A stretch of 64,000 nt of DNA, from contig CAXXGT010000017.1 of assembly GCA_963664045.2 (NCBI GenBank), positions 62,001 to 126,000 of the forward strand. The letters run 5' to 3'. Both the position numbers and the translations under genes were made by a program. The stretch comes from JAPPHA01 sp963664045. GTDB lineage: Bacteria; Pseudomonadota; Alphaproteobacteria; Rhodobacterales; Rhodobacteraceae. The notes beneath the pieces are model-generated. The model did no database searches. It saw nothing but the letters and a program-made list of their open reading frames with translations, and had not been told where the DNA came from. This document shows positions 54,430 to 63,180 of this stretch, piece by piece; the first letter of the stretch is position 1; every line of letters begins with the position of its first letter.

Positions 54430-56364
54430 GTGCCGCCGGACACCCGTCATCGACATCGAACTTTCCGATCGGGCCGGATGTTGCCGACAACGGGAGAGGA
54501 GCAACCACGCAGGCAAGCGGCATCGGTCACGCCTCATTCCTCCGCATCGCATGGCGCATCATCGAAAAGGCCGGGCAGAAACGCCGCCCTCTCGTCAAGC
54601 CGGACGTACAGGCCCCGGTCCTGGCCGCGACTGATGTGAAAAGCCTCAAGTTCGCCGTCGCGGATGCGCTGCCAGATCCGTTGTCGGCTGACACCGAGGC
54701 GCCTGGCTGCCGTTTGGGCCGGCACGAACCCTTCCGGCGGCTCGGCGCCGAAACGCTGCCGCAAGGCGTCGGTCAGCCGGACCCGGTACGGCGCGCCGTC
54801 AATCGTCGGTTCCACCGCGATCAGTCCTTCCCGGATCCAGCGGTAGAGGGTGCTGTCGCTGGTCTCAAGCTGCCGGGCCGCCTCGCAATGGCATTGACTT
54901 AAGGAATTGGCGTTGTTGACTTAACGGGACGTGGAAAGTCCTGCACCGGGAAGCCGGTCTTTCGGGTGGAAGTGGCTCAGGTTGTGGCGGAGGACTTTCC
55001 CTTTCGTGTCCACTTCCTTGCCGGCTTGAGCGACATCCTCGGGTAGCTGCGGCCGGGCCGTTCCCGCTGCCAGCATGCGGCGATGTCGTCGACGATCCGC
55101 GCGACGGTTTCGGCGACGGCCTCGGCCTGGACGAGCGCGAGGGCCTCGAAGTTGCGGAAGACGGCGGCGACGGCGTGCTTGAAGTTCACCCTTTTCGGCG
55201 ACCTGTGGTCCTGCGCGGCGTTGATCTCCGCGTCGATGACGTTGGTCATGAGGCGTGTGGCGGTGACCATGACGAAGTTGGCGTAGAGTTCCTGGAGGAC
55301 GCCGCGCTCGCTTTCGGAGCGGAAGGACTCGACGGCCAGGAACCACTTCGCGGTTTTGTAATGCTCCTCGATGCGCCAGCGCGCCTGGTAGATGCCGGCC
55401 AGGTCCTCGACGGTGAAGCCGTCGTCTTCCATGAGGGTTGTGCCGAGGGCGAAGACGGTGTCGCCGGCGGCGTAGCGGACCAGCCTCAGCTTCAGCGGCC
55501 CGAACGCGGCGCCGGGGTGGCGGGCCTTCAGCCGGGCCAGCGCCCTGGCGTCGGGCCGGACCTCGACCAGCGTCTCCTGCAGCGGACCCGCGAGGAAGGC
55601 GACGGTAGCCGCGTTCGCGTTCGCCTTGAGCCGGAACACGGCGTCCTGGCCTCGGCTGACGTGGGCGAGAAGCATCTCGTAGGAGAAGTAGCGCCGGTCG
55701 TAGACGACCACGTCCCCGGCGGACAGGGTCCTGAGGTGCGCGACGGCGGCGCGCCGCTCGTTGGTGTCGGCGTGCAGGTCGAAGTCGGACGGCAGCCTCG
55801 GCATCAGCTCGTAGAGGCAGCTGACCAGCCCCTGCGGATAGTGCGCATGGTCGCCCGGCGTCCTGTATCCGGCATCCGCCAGCGGCCGCGGCAGGTTGAG
55901 CTTGGCGCCGTCGACGCCGAAGACCCGGCGTCCCTTCCAGAGCGGGCGGTCCGGAGCCCGGGCGAGGATCTCCCGGTGGAGGTCCCTGAAGGCCTGCGGA
56001 TCGACCTTGGCCCGCGCCCGGGACATCGCCGACGGCGTCACCGGACTTTCCTGCGGCAGCGCCACCCCCAGGCTGCGTGCGTTCTCCCAGATCTCGGCGA
56101 GGGCCTCGCCGTAGCTGCGCCCCGTCCCGAACACCAGGCGCAGGACAAAGAGGATGACCAGGAAGGTGCCGATCAGGCGCCGGCGCACCCGCCACTCACG
56201 GTCGTGGCGCTCGGCCGTCTCGGCGGCGGCGGCGGCAACCGCGCTCCACATCCCGGCGACCGTCCGGTAAGCGGGTAAATGGCGACGTCTGATAATTCGG
56301 TTGCTCACGCGAGGGTTGGGTGGGGATAATTCCGGTCATTCATCAATGATCGGAGGAAATTGTC

Positions 56365-56649
56365 ATGTCAGGTTTGAATGGTTCGGCTGGTTCCCGTCGT
56401 GCGCCGGTGGTGCGCAGCGCAGACGAGTGGAGCGGCATCATGGCGGACTTCGAGCGCTCGGGGCTGTCGCAACGGGAGTTTTGCGAGTCCCGTGGGCTGT
56501 CCTCGAAGACCTTCTCGAACTGGCGGTGCCGTCTCCGCCCTGGGGGCGGGAAGGGATCCTTTGTCGAGCTTGCGCCGCCGGTTTCCTCGGGCTGGGACGT
56601 CGAGCTTGACCTGGGCGACGGGGTTGTCCTGCGGGTTCGGCGGTCGTGA
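56365..56649 (+). CDS. tnpA: IS66 TnpA, copy C
   Basis: 94-residue OrfA identical to copies A and B; HTH-like SQREFCESRGLSSKTFSNWR. RBS ggagg ahead of the ATG and TGATG overlap with tnpB. Confidence 0.9.
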   Translation: MSGLNGSAGSRRAPVVRSADEWSGIMADFERSGLSQREFCESRGLSSKTFSNWRCRLRPGGGKGSFVELAPPVSSGWDVELDLGDGVVLRVRRS

Positions 56650-57011
56650 TGCTCGGCGGCTGGCCGCGGGGCGGCATCTGGCTGTCGACGGACCCGGCCG
56701 ACATGCGGCGCAGTTTCGACGGGCTGTGCGCGCTGGTGTCGGGCCATCTCGGGTGCAATCCGGCCGATGGACGCTGGTACGTGTTCGTCAACCGGCGCCG
56801 GACCATCGTAAAGGTCCTGGGCTTCGAGCGGGGCGGCTTCTTCATCTGGTCCAAGCGCCTGGAGCAGGGCCTGTTCGCCCCGCCTCCGGCCTCCGGCCAT
56901 GCGGCGCTTGCATTGTCTTCGACCGAGTTGATGGCCCTGATCGACGGCATCGACGTCACCGTTCGCCGCCGTCGCAAGCGTTACGGCGGTCCCCGGCTGG
57001 CGTCCGGGTGA
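56649..57011 (+). CDS. tnpB: IS66 TnpB (OrfB), copy C
   Basis: 120 residues, IS66_Orf2 family (DPADMRRSFDGLCALV, RWYVFVNRRRTIVKVL). Differs from copies A and B only by silent bases (for example GTAAAGGTCCTGG at 56808). Overlaps the tail of convergent tnpC by 31 bases. Confidence 0.92.
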   Translation: MLGGWPRGGIWLSTDPADMRRSFDGLCALVSGHLGCNPADGRWYVFVNRRRTIVKVLGFERGGFFIWSKRLEQGLFAPPPASGHAALALSSTELMALIDGIDVTVRRRRKRYGGPRLASG

Positions 57012-58714
57012 GCCCGGACGACGGTCATGTCGATGCTGCCGGTCATCGGGGTGTCGGCGAAGAGGTCCTTCCACAGGCGTGGCGTCAGTTCGTGGACCCG
57101 GTCGGCCGGATGGGTGTCGATGCGCTGGAAGACATCGCCCAGATAGGTTGCAGGGCTGATCCCGAGCAGGAAACAGGTGGCGACGAGGCTGTTGACGATC
57201 CCGACGTTCCGTGCGCCGGATTCTGTCCAGGAAAAAAGCCAGTTCTTCTGTCCCAGCTTGATGCGGCGCAGTGCGCGCTCGACACCATTCGAGTCGATCG
57301 GCACCAACGGGTCTTCGAGGAACACCTCGAGGGCCTGCTGGCGTTCGACGGCGTAGGTGACCGCCCGGCGGATCGGGTGCTTCGGCGTCAGCGCCGGGTC
57401 CCCGAGCGTCCGCTCACACCATTGCCAGAAGGCGTCGACCAGCGGGCGGGTGCGGGTGCGCCGCGCCTCCAGGCGTTCAGGCGGCGGCCGGGTACGGAAT
57501 TCCTTCTCGATCCCGTACATGCCCCCGATCAGATCCAGCGCCTTCCCGGCGAACACCGGATGGTTGTCCAGCTGCTCCTCGAAATTGCGCCTCGTATGCG
57601 CCCAGCAATTTTGCTGCCTCACCGCCTCCCCCCGCGCCTCGGCGTAAGCCGCGTAGGCGCCGTAGCCGTCGCTGACCAGCGTGCCCTCGAAATCGCCGAG
57701 GAACCGCGCGACATGGTGGTGGGCGCGGGAGGGCGCGAAGTGGAACACCACTTCGTCCCGGTCGCCGAGCACCGGCCAGTAGTAGCATTGTTTCATCTTG
57801 CCCGGCCTGTCCGGGTCGCGCCCGGCCCGCACCGGCGTCTCGTCCATGACGATGACGGAACTTTCCAGAACCGAGCGGCACTGGGCCTCGAACACCGGCT
57901 CCAGCAGCGAGATCGCCCGGTTGGCCCAGCCACTCAGGGACTTGCGGCTGACGGTGATCCCGCTCTCGGCCAGCATCTGGTGCTGGCGGTAGAGGGGGAG
58001 ATGCCAGGCGAACTTGTCGACCAGCATTCCGGCGATAAAGCTCACATCGGCGCAGGAGCTCTTGAACACGCCCTCGACGGCCGGGGCGCAGACCAGGGCG
58101 CCGGAGGATCTGATCTTCGCCTTCTTGTAATGGTAACGCAGCACCACGTGGCGGATCGGCACCGATGCCAGCTTGCAGCACACCCGCTCGGAGATGATGT
58201 CGTATTCACCCTCCGCCAGCCCCTCGATCTCCGGCGGCATCACGTCGATGTCGATCACCGTCGCCTCGGGGCCGAAGCGCAGCCCGGTGCCGTTGACGGC
58301 ATCGCCACGATCCTTCTTGCGCCCGTTGACGCCGCCCCGGGGCTTCTTTTCGGCTTTCTTTTCGGCCTTTCCTTTCCTTTCGGCTTCGGGCTCATCCTCC
58401 CCGGCATCCGGCGATGCGGCGCCATCGGAGGCGGCGTCGGCGTTGCGGCGCTTCTCCGAGCGCCGGCCGTACTGCTGGCGCTCGTAGCGGGCGAGCTGGT
58501 CGCGAAGCGCACTGTTCTTCGCCACTTCCTCGGTGAGCTTGTCCTGTAGCGCGGCAATGATCGTCGACTGCGTCCCGGCAAGCCCGAACAACTCCCTGAA
58601 CAGGGAGACAGCCCCCCGCAGCAGGCCGCCGCCGCCCAGCCCCGCGAACTCCGCATGGAGCCCGTCGAGCCTCTGGCGGACCGCATCCGGGTCGTGAGGG
58701 TCGATCCCGCTCAT
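56981..58714 (-). CDS. tnpC: IS66 TnpC transposase, copy C (uninterrupted)
   Basis: 577 residues. N-terminal coiled region ALQDKLTEEVAKNSALRDQL, basic RYERQQYGRRSEKRR, Glu/Lys-rich linker, zinc-binding region with ERVCCKLASVPIRHVVLRYH, then the DDE core Asp in VIVMDETPV, Asp in LVSDGYGAY, Glu in NGVERALRRI and the C-terminal extension GDVFQRIDTHPADRVHELTP. Six residues shorter than copies A/B, from in-frame deletions in the GGGLL and DAASDGAASPD segments. The intron site GKMKQ-CYYWPV is empty. Start overlaps the methyltransferase stop (ATGA 58711-58714). The transposase enzyme of the element, apparently functional. Confidence 0.95.
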   Translation of the reverse strand: MSGIDPHDPDAVRQRLDGLHAEFAGLGGGGLLRGAVSLFRELFGLAGTQSTIIAALQDKLTEEVAKNSALRDQLARYERQQYGRRSEKRRNADAASDGAASPDAGEDEPEAERKGKAEKKAEKKPRGGVNGRKKDRGDAVNGTGLRFGPEATVIDIDVMPPEIEGLAEGEYDIISERVCCKLASVPIRHVVLRYHYKKAKIRSSGALVCAPAVEGVFKSSCADVSFIAGMLVDKFAWHLPLYRQHQMLAESGITVSRKSLSGWANRAISLLEPVFEAQCRSVLESSVIVMDETPVRAGRDPDRPGKMKQCYYWPVLGDRDEVVFHFAPSRAHHHVARFLGDFEGTLVSDGYGAYAAYAEARGEAVRQQNCWAHTRRNFEEQLDNHPVFAGKALDLIGGMYGIEKEFRTRPPPERLEARRTRTRPLVDAFWQWCERTLGDPALTPKHPIRRAVTYAVERQQALEVFLEDPLVPIDSNGVERALRRIKLGQKNWLFSWTESGARNVGIVNSLVATCFLLGISPATYLGDVFQRIDTHPADRVHELTPRLWKDLFADTPMTGSIDMTVVRAHPDASRGPP

Positions 58715-59376
58715 TCCTCCGCCTCCTCCGCCATGATCGCCGCCAGCACCGCCAGGCGCTCGCCCCGGGGCATCGCCGCGTAGCGCCGCCCCCAGCTCGC
58801 CGCCTTGCGCTTGACGGTCTGACGGTGGGTGAAATTCCGTCCGGCGAAGGCCGCCCAGTGCACCCGGTCGGGCGCGAAGTTGAACCACAGCTTCTCGGTG
58901 ACGATGCAGGACTGGTTGTTGACCTGGATCTCCAGCGAATGCCAGTCGGAGAGGTGTTCGTCGTAGAGCCGGGACGGATAGCCGGAGACCATCGCCGAAC
59001 AGGGCAGCGACTTCAGGATGCCGAGAAGCTCCACATGGTCGGCGTCCGTATAGTCGTAACGGTAGCGGCGCTGCGACTTGCGCGCAGACTGCACGTAGGG
59101 CGGGTCGGCATAGACCAGCTCGCGGCCGTCGAAGTCGAAATCAGACAGGAACGCGTGGCAGCAACCATGGTGAAGCTCGACCGGATAGGCGCAGCTGAAG
59201 GTGTCGATGGCCCGGCGGTTGAGATCGATGCCGATGTTCCTGAGCGCCGGAGGCTTGCGCTTCATGATGGCGCCGCCCCCAAGATGTGTCTCAATATATG
59301 CGACATGCGGCGGACACATCGCGATGAGCGGTTGGCAAAGACCAGAGGTCGCTTTCGATCCAAACCATGCGCCCAT
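58711..59376 (-). CDS. IS66-borne DNA adenine methyltransferase, copy C
   Basis: 221 residues, intact. FGSKATSGLCQPLI, AdoMet-binding block YIETHLGGGAIMKRKPPALR, catalytic ADPPYVQSARKSQRR (DPPY at residues 91-94), target-domain part YPSRLYDEHLSDWHSLEIQV and the conserved VEKLWFNF-like VTEKLWFNFAPDRVHW. Dam/D12-class N6-adenine methyltransferase but shorter than Dam (278), so the target-recognition domain is compact. Coupled to tnpC by ATGA. 185 bases between its start and the right IR presumably hold the promoter for both genes. Confidence 0.88.
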   Translation of the reverse strand: MGAWFGSKATSGLCQPLIAMCPPHVAYIETHLGGGAIMKRKPPALRNIGIDLNRRAIDTFSCAYPVELHHGCCHAFLSDFDFDGRELVYADPPYVQSARKSQRRYRYDYTDADHVELLGILKSLPCSAMVSGYPSRLYDEHLSDWHSLEIQVNNQSCIVTEKLWFNFAPDRVHWAAFAGRNFTHRQTVKRKAASWGRRYAAMPRGERLAVLAAIMAEEAEE

Positions 59377-62300
59377 GGCCGTTCTCCCCGATGATTCGTC
59401 TTGATTCGCCGGGAATAGCCCCGGCGCCCTATCGTGTCAAACGGAAAAAACGGCGCAGCAGCAGCAAATTGGAGAATGTCAGGCCGCAGGATCGGCCGCA
59501 GCCGACAGGACGAAACCAGAAACCAGGCGAAATCAACAGACGTCGCCGTTTACCCGCTTACACCGTCCGCGCGCTTTCGGGGGCACGGGCCGGCCTGCGT
59601 TCCGCCTCCTTCCGCGCGCCGCAAAGCGCGGCACGGGCGTCCGGCTCCAGCGCGAGCACGTACACGTCCTTGGGCGCACGGGAGGCCGTGGCGCCGATCT
59701 CCGTCCATCCCGCCGCGCGGTAGCAGCTGCCCTCCTGCTCCTGAGGGTCGACGAAGGTCTCCGCCAGAAGCGGGCGCACGCCCCAGCGCCGGTGCCAGTC
59801 GTCGGCAACCCGGCGGGCCGCCAGCGACAGGGAGCGGGAAGCCAGATTCCCGACACGGACCCATGGAAACACCAGGAACCGGCTGTGCCGCAGAACCCGC
59901 TGGAGGCCGGCCTCGCGCTGCCGCTCCGTCCATCCGATCCATGCGTCGCGGACCGGAAGCGACCCGGAGTTCTCGAACATCAGGCAGCCCAGGCGGCGGC
60001 CGCTGCCGTCACGGACGAAATACGCGAGGTGGCAGCCGATCGGCGACCTGTAGCCGCGCGGATGGTAGCGGTCCACAAGCTCGGTCCATTCGCCCAGCTC
60101 CCGACCGCCGGCAGCGACCTCCAGCGTGACCGGCTCCAGGTCCCGGAGCGGCGCATCGACCGGCTCCCCGGGTTCGCCGGCTTCGGTGCGGGCAGGAGGC
60201 CCGCGCCGACCGCCCGTCGCGCGCCTTTCCGGCAAGGTCAGGATGCCCAGCGACTCCAGCCGCTCCAGCACCCGCAGGCAGAACTGCTCCCTGTAGCTTC
60301 CGGATGGCGTGTGCCAGTCGAAGTTCTCGCACAGCGTGCGGGCCAGCTCCCGCCGGCTGTCGTTCGGGAACAGCGCGACCGTCTCCTGCATGACCGCGAT
60401 CTGCCTGCGGGTCAGGCGCTTGCCCAGGAAGGTGGTGGTCTCCAGGTTCTCGATGCGCGGATCCATCGTGGCCTCCCTCGGGACGGACTGATTCGACGCT
60501 ACCATGAACCAGTCCGGTCCATGAGTCAAGCCTGAACGAAAGATCCCGGCGTGCGCAAGAAAACGCTTCAGGACATGGCCGTTGGCCGGTTGCAGAAATC
60601 AGGACAATCTGTTCCGACCAAACTCAATGCCATTGGGCCGCCTCGGCCACCCCGACCACAGGGGCCTTGCTGTCGCCGGCCTGGCGCGAATGAGCCGGGA
60701 TGCCATGACGATCCCGCAGTTGCCGAACCCGGTCCCGGTTGAACGGCAGGCCCTTGGGCGTGACGCGTCCGCGCTGATTGAGCACGCCGGAAATCTCCGC
60801 ATCGTTATAGAGGGCGGACAATTGTCGCACGAGATCCACCGTGTCGGCGCCGTCCTCGGCAACCGTCCTGCGACGGTTCAGCGGAACGGTGAATTCGTCG
60901 ACCTCCCCGCCCTTCCAGTGCAGAACGATCTCGATTGCGCCGGCGTCACGATCAATCCGCAGCATCACGTCCTCGACAAGACAGGCAAGCAGCCGTTTGC
61001 GGTCGCGATGCGTTGTGCCTTCCGCATGCCAAAGGTCGCTCAGCCGCTCTCCAAGCGCCAGCAGACGCGCCGGATCGGGTGGCGGCACCAGCGACCGTTC
61101 GGCATTGTGCAGCGCACTGCGCGCCTCCTCCAGCGCCCGCAGGGCCATTTCCCAGTTGCGCTCAAGCGTGCCCGCAACCAGGCGATTGTCCGGGTCGATC
61201 TTGCGGTAGCGTCTCTCCGCCAGCCCGGCTTCGTACCGGCACCGCTCGACCTCCAGTTGCAGGCTTCGCAAGCCGGCATCATCGCGCATCTGCGCCTGCT
61301 CGGCGGCCACCCGTGCCGCCTCCACCCCAGCTGGCGAGATCGCGTCAAGAAACGCACGCTCGACGACCGCGTCAACACGAACGCCGCCCACGTGAAGGCA
61401 GGACTTCCGGGAGCCGTCCATCGGGCGCAGACAGACATAGCTCCAGGAACGGCCGTAGCGCGTGAGAACCCGACGGCCGCACTGGCCGCATACCGCCAGG
61501 GATTGCAACAAGGCCGCCCCGTCCCGCGGTTCGCGCGATATCGCGTTCGCCGACAGGCGCTCCTGAACCTCGAGCCACGCCTGCCACGTGACGTAGCCTT
61601 CATGGTGATCCTCGATCAGGACATGCCAGTCATCGCGCGAAACCGTCTTCCTCGTCTCGCGCAACTCACCCGCATCATCGAGAACACGTTCACTGCGCTT
61701 GCGGCCGTAGGCATAGGCGCCGCCCATCAGCGGGTTCTTGAGAATCCCGATGACACGACCATAAGTCACCTCACCCCACTTGATCTCGCTGCCGGGCTTG
61801 CGGGACGGCAGTCGGATCCCGTCCTCCAGCAAACTCCCCGTGGCGCCACGCGCCGACCCGTGTTTCCGGAACCGTGCGAAGACCTCGCCGATCGCATGCT
61901 GGACCTGATGATCCGGATCCTTGATCAGCCGCCCCCCTTCAAGCAGGAATCCGGCCGGAATGTTATGATACAGCTCGCCGCGCCGGGCCTTGTTGATCGC
62001 ACCACCTCGCAGGCGGGCACGGATCAAGGTCAGCTCGCTCTCGCTCAGGGACCCCTTGATGTTCAGAATCAGGCTGTCGTCATGACGGGCCGGCGCGTAG
62101 ACCTGCTCACCCTCGATCAACAGCGTGTCCGTGGACCGGCACCATTCCAGCAATCGGGACCAGTCGATCACGTTGCGCGAAAACCTCGAAACCTCAAGCC
62201 CGAGAACCGCGCCGACACGACCATGGGCAATCTCCAGCTTGAGCTGCTCAAAGCCCTGTCGCGCACCAGACGAGGCTCCGGACATCCCGAGATCGGCATC

Positions 62301-62457
62301 GATCGTGACGATCCGCTCGGCCGGCCAGCCCAGCGACAGCGCGTGATCGCGCAACGCGTATTGCCGGTCGGTCGATTCCCGGTTCTCCCGAACCTGACGA
62401 AGCGAGGATTGCCGGACGTAGACAACCGCGAGACGCTCAAGATGTCTGGGGCCGATT

Positions 62458-62631
62458 TTACCGCCGCCGATCATCATTGCTCTCCTCGGTCGCCACTTGC
62501 ACCATCAGCCAGGCCAACTCCGAAACCAGGGCCACCCGATCGGCCTCCGGAAACCTCATCCACCGCTCGGTCCGGTCCTGCCACTCCAGCAGCGCCAGCA
62601 AGGTCAGCTCCGTCTCTTCCCGTGATCCCAA
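62458..62631 (-). CDS. Z2: small protein overlapping the recombinase start (geneB)
   Basis: About 57 residues: SREETELTLLALLEWQDRTE then FPEADRVALVSELAWLMVQV. No ATG; TTG at 62631 is the likeliest start. Like the Z1 counterpart it is a short leucine-rich protein placed before the recombinase, and the overlap with the recombinase start is exactly 20 bases in both elements. Function unknown. Confidence 0.55.
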   Translation of the reverse strand: MGSREETELTLLALLEWQDRTERWMRFPEADRVALVSELAWLMVQVATEESNDDRRR

Positions 62632-62818
62632 GACGATCCTCCAACGTTTCCACCAGGTCAGCCAGGGCGAACATGTCACGCAACCGTCCGCGCAACGGCA
62701 CGAAGTCGGGATCAACTGGAACCAGCGTTGTCCAGGTCGCCGGAATCTGGAACCGGGTTCCGTCAGGCATCTCCACGCGCAGATGCAATCCGCCTGCCGC
62801 ATGGTAGCGACGCATCAA
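62474..62818 (-). CDS. Z2: small protein upstream of the recombinase (geneA)
   Basis: 114-codon frame from ATG 62818: MMRRYHAAGGLHLRVEMPDG, FQIPATWTTLVPVDPDFVPL, LRDMFALADLVETLEDRLG, then a glycine-rich tail that coincides with geneB in another frame. The stop overlaps the recombinase ATG (ATGA, 62474-62477), as in Z1. The first 65 residues look like a genuine protein; the tail may be shadow sequence. Unknown function. Confidence 0.55.
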   Translation of the reverse strand: MMRRYHAAGGLHLRVEMPDGTRFQIPATWTTLVPVDPDFVPLRGRLRDMFALADLVETLEDRLGITGRDGADLAGAAGVAGPDRAVDEVSGGRSGGPGFGVGLADGASGDRGEQ

Positions 62819-63180
62819 GATTTTGACTTCCTGACCATCATAGGGATGCTTTTGTCTCCGGATAAAGACCGGTTTCGGGGAAATTCCCGAAAAGACAGCA
62901 TCCGTAAAGGGATTTCTTCAAATGGATCAAGCAGCACCTTCGGATCAAGTCCTTCTTCGGCACCTCGGAGAACGCTGTGAAGAGCCAGATCTGGATCGCG
63001 GTATCGGTCTATGTGATCGTCGCGATCATCCGCAAACGTCTGAACATTGATGAGAGTCTCCACACAATTCTACAGATTCTGAGCCTCACGATTTTTGAAA
63101 AAACTCCATTAAATGAACTGCTTGACATGACGGCTCAACAGGTAAGCGTTCGGCGAAGGCGTGATGTTGTTGTCTGTTGT

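Larger units (their letters stand above)
56267..59561. mobile_element. IS66-family element, copy C (intron-less, complete)
   Basis: 3295 bases bounded by inverted repeats beginning GTAAGCGGGTAAATGGCGAC and (inward) GTAAGCGGGTAAACGGCGAC, with the 8-bp duplication ACCGTCCG (56259-56266 and 59562-59569). tnpA, tnpB (+), tnpC and methyltransferase (-) are all open, so this copy is the reference for the empty intron and Z1 sites of copies A and B and is probably autonomous. Confidence 0.96.
54977..60466 (-). pseudogene. DruA(DUF4338)-IS4 transposase fusion, split by IS66 copy C
   Basis: Segments 60466-59562 and 56258-54977. Removing IS66 copy C and one ACCGTCCG restores 728 residues in one frame across ESARTVAGMWSAVAAAAA. 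Start ATG 60466 behind GGGAGG. Residues 1-310: DUF4338 (CENFDWHTPSGSYREQFCLR, WTELVDRYHPRGYRSPIGCH, VRDAWIGWTERQREAGL, LRHSRFLVFPWVRVGNLASR). Residues 310-728: DDE_Tnp_1 IS4 transposase (RVFGVDGAKLNLPR with Asp, VVVYDRRYFSYEML with Asp, YQARWRIEEHYKTAK with the YREK-like Glu). A second, independent DruA-transposase fusion in this window. Confidence 0.92.
54897..60624 (-). mobile_element. DruA-IS4 insertion sequence (carries IS66 copy C)
   Basis: Flanked by CAATGGCATTG (54886-54896) and CAATGCCATTG (60625-60635): a near-palindromic 11-bp repeat differing only in the central base, consistent with the 9-12-bp duplications of IS4-group elements. Tips ACTTAAGGAATTGG and (inward) AGTTTGGTCGGAAC are only weakly alike. 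Encodes one long protein, DUF4338 fused to an IS4 transposase. About 2.4 kb without IS66 copy C. Inserted in the C-terminal part of the Z2 recombinase gene. Confidence 0.75.
54534..62477 (-). pseudogene. Z2: large serine recombinase, split by DruA-IS4 element
   Basis: N-terminal segment 62477 to about 60625 (MMIGGGKIGPRHLERLAVVY with YVRQSS nucleophile, DADLGMSGAS, EVSRFSRNVIDW, zinc ribbon CGQCGRRVLTRYGRSWSYVC, coiled coil). C-terminal segment about 54896-54534 (ARQLETSDSTLYRWIREGLI and a second HTH AARRLGVSRQRIWQRIRDGE). Joined at CAATGGCATTG they read VAEAAQWHCEAARQLETSDS in one frame. Ends FDDAPCDAEE, as the Z1 protein ends LFDDTASGHEEPDEG. Without the C-terminal HTH the current product stops after VAEAAQWH and is probably inactive or mis-targeted. 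Confidence 0.88.
53551..62911 (-). mobile_element. Serine-recombinase element Z2 (with nested DruA-IS4 and IS66)
   Basis: Defined by the split IS4 gene: the left junction is GAACTG-TT-TTTGATTTCG, the right AAAGGGAT-TT-CTTCAAATGG; the host would read GAACTGTTCTTCAAATGG, so a 2-bp TT core fits serine recombinase chemistry. Contents (minus): small genes at 62458-62818, recombinase 62477-54534 (split), and the basic protein gene 54097-54399 (+) with two palindromes. Subtracting the DruA-IS4 insertion leaves about 3.6 kb, close to Z1 (3.9 kb), with the same gene inventory. Confidence 0.8.
52649..63123 (+). pseudogene. IS4-type (DUF4372) transposase, split by Z2
   Basis: N-terminal segment 52649-53550 (MYSGSLVFAQIMEHLPWHRF, then HDTVYALDSSTIDLCLSLF with the first Asp, YVMDRAYLDFERL with the second, and YRSRWQVELF). 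C-terminal segment from 62912 (FKWIKQHLRIKSFFGTSENA, QIWIAVSVYV, LQILSLTIFEKTPLNELL). Together they read through the conserved sequence RSRWQVELFFKWIKQHLRIK without loss. RBS gaggaag precedes the ATG. The C-terminus loses homology after about 63123. The intervening 9.4 kb is element Z2, so the two halves of one gene lie 9 kb apart. Confidence 0.92.

Noticed and set aside
53575..54552. 325-codon minus frame at the left part of Z2
   Set aside because: Covers the antisense of the small basic protein gene and palindromes; low-complexity residues, no RBS or domain.
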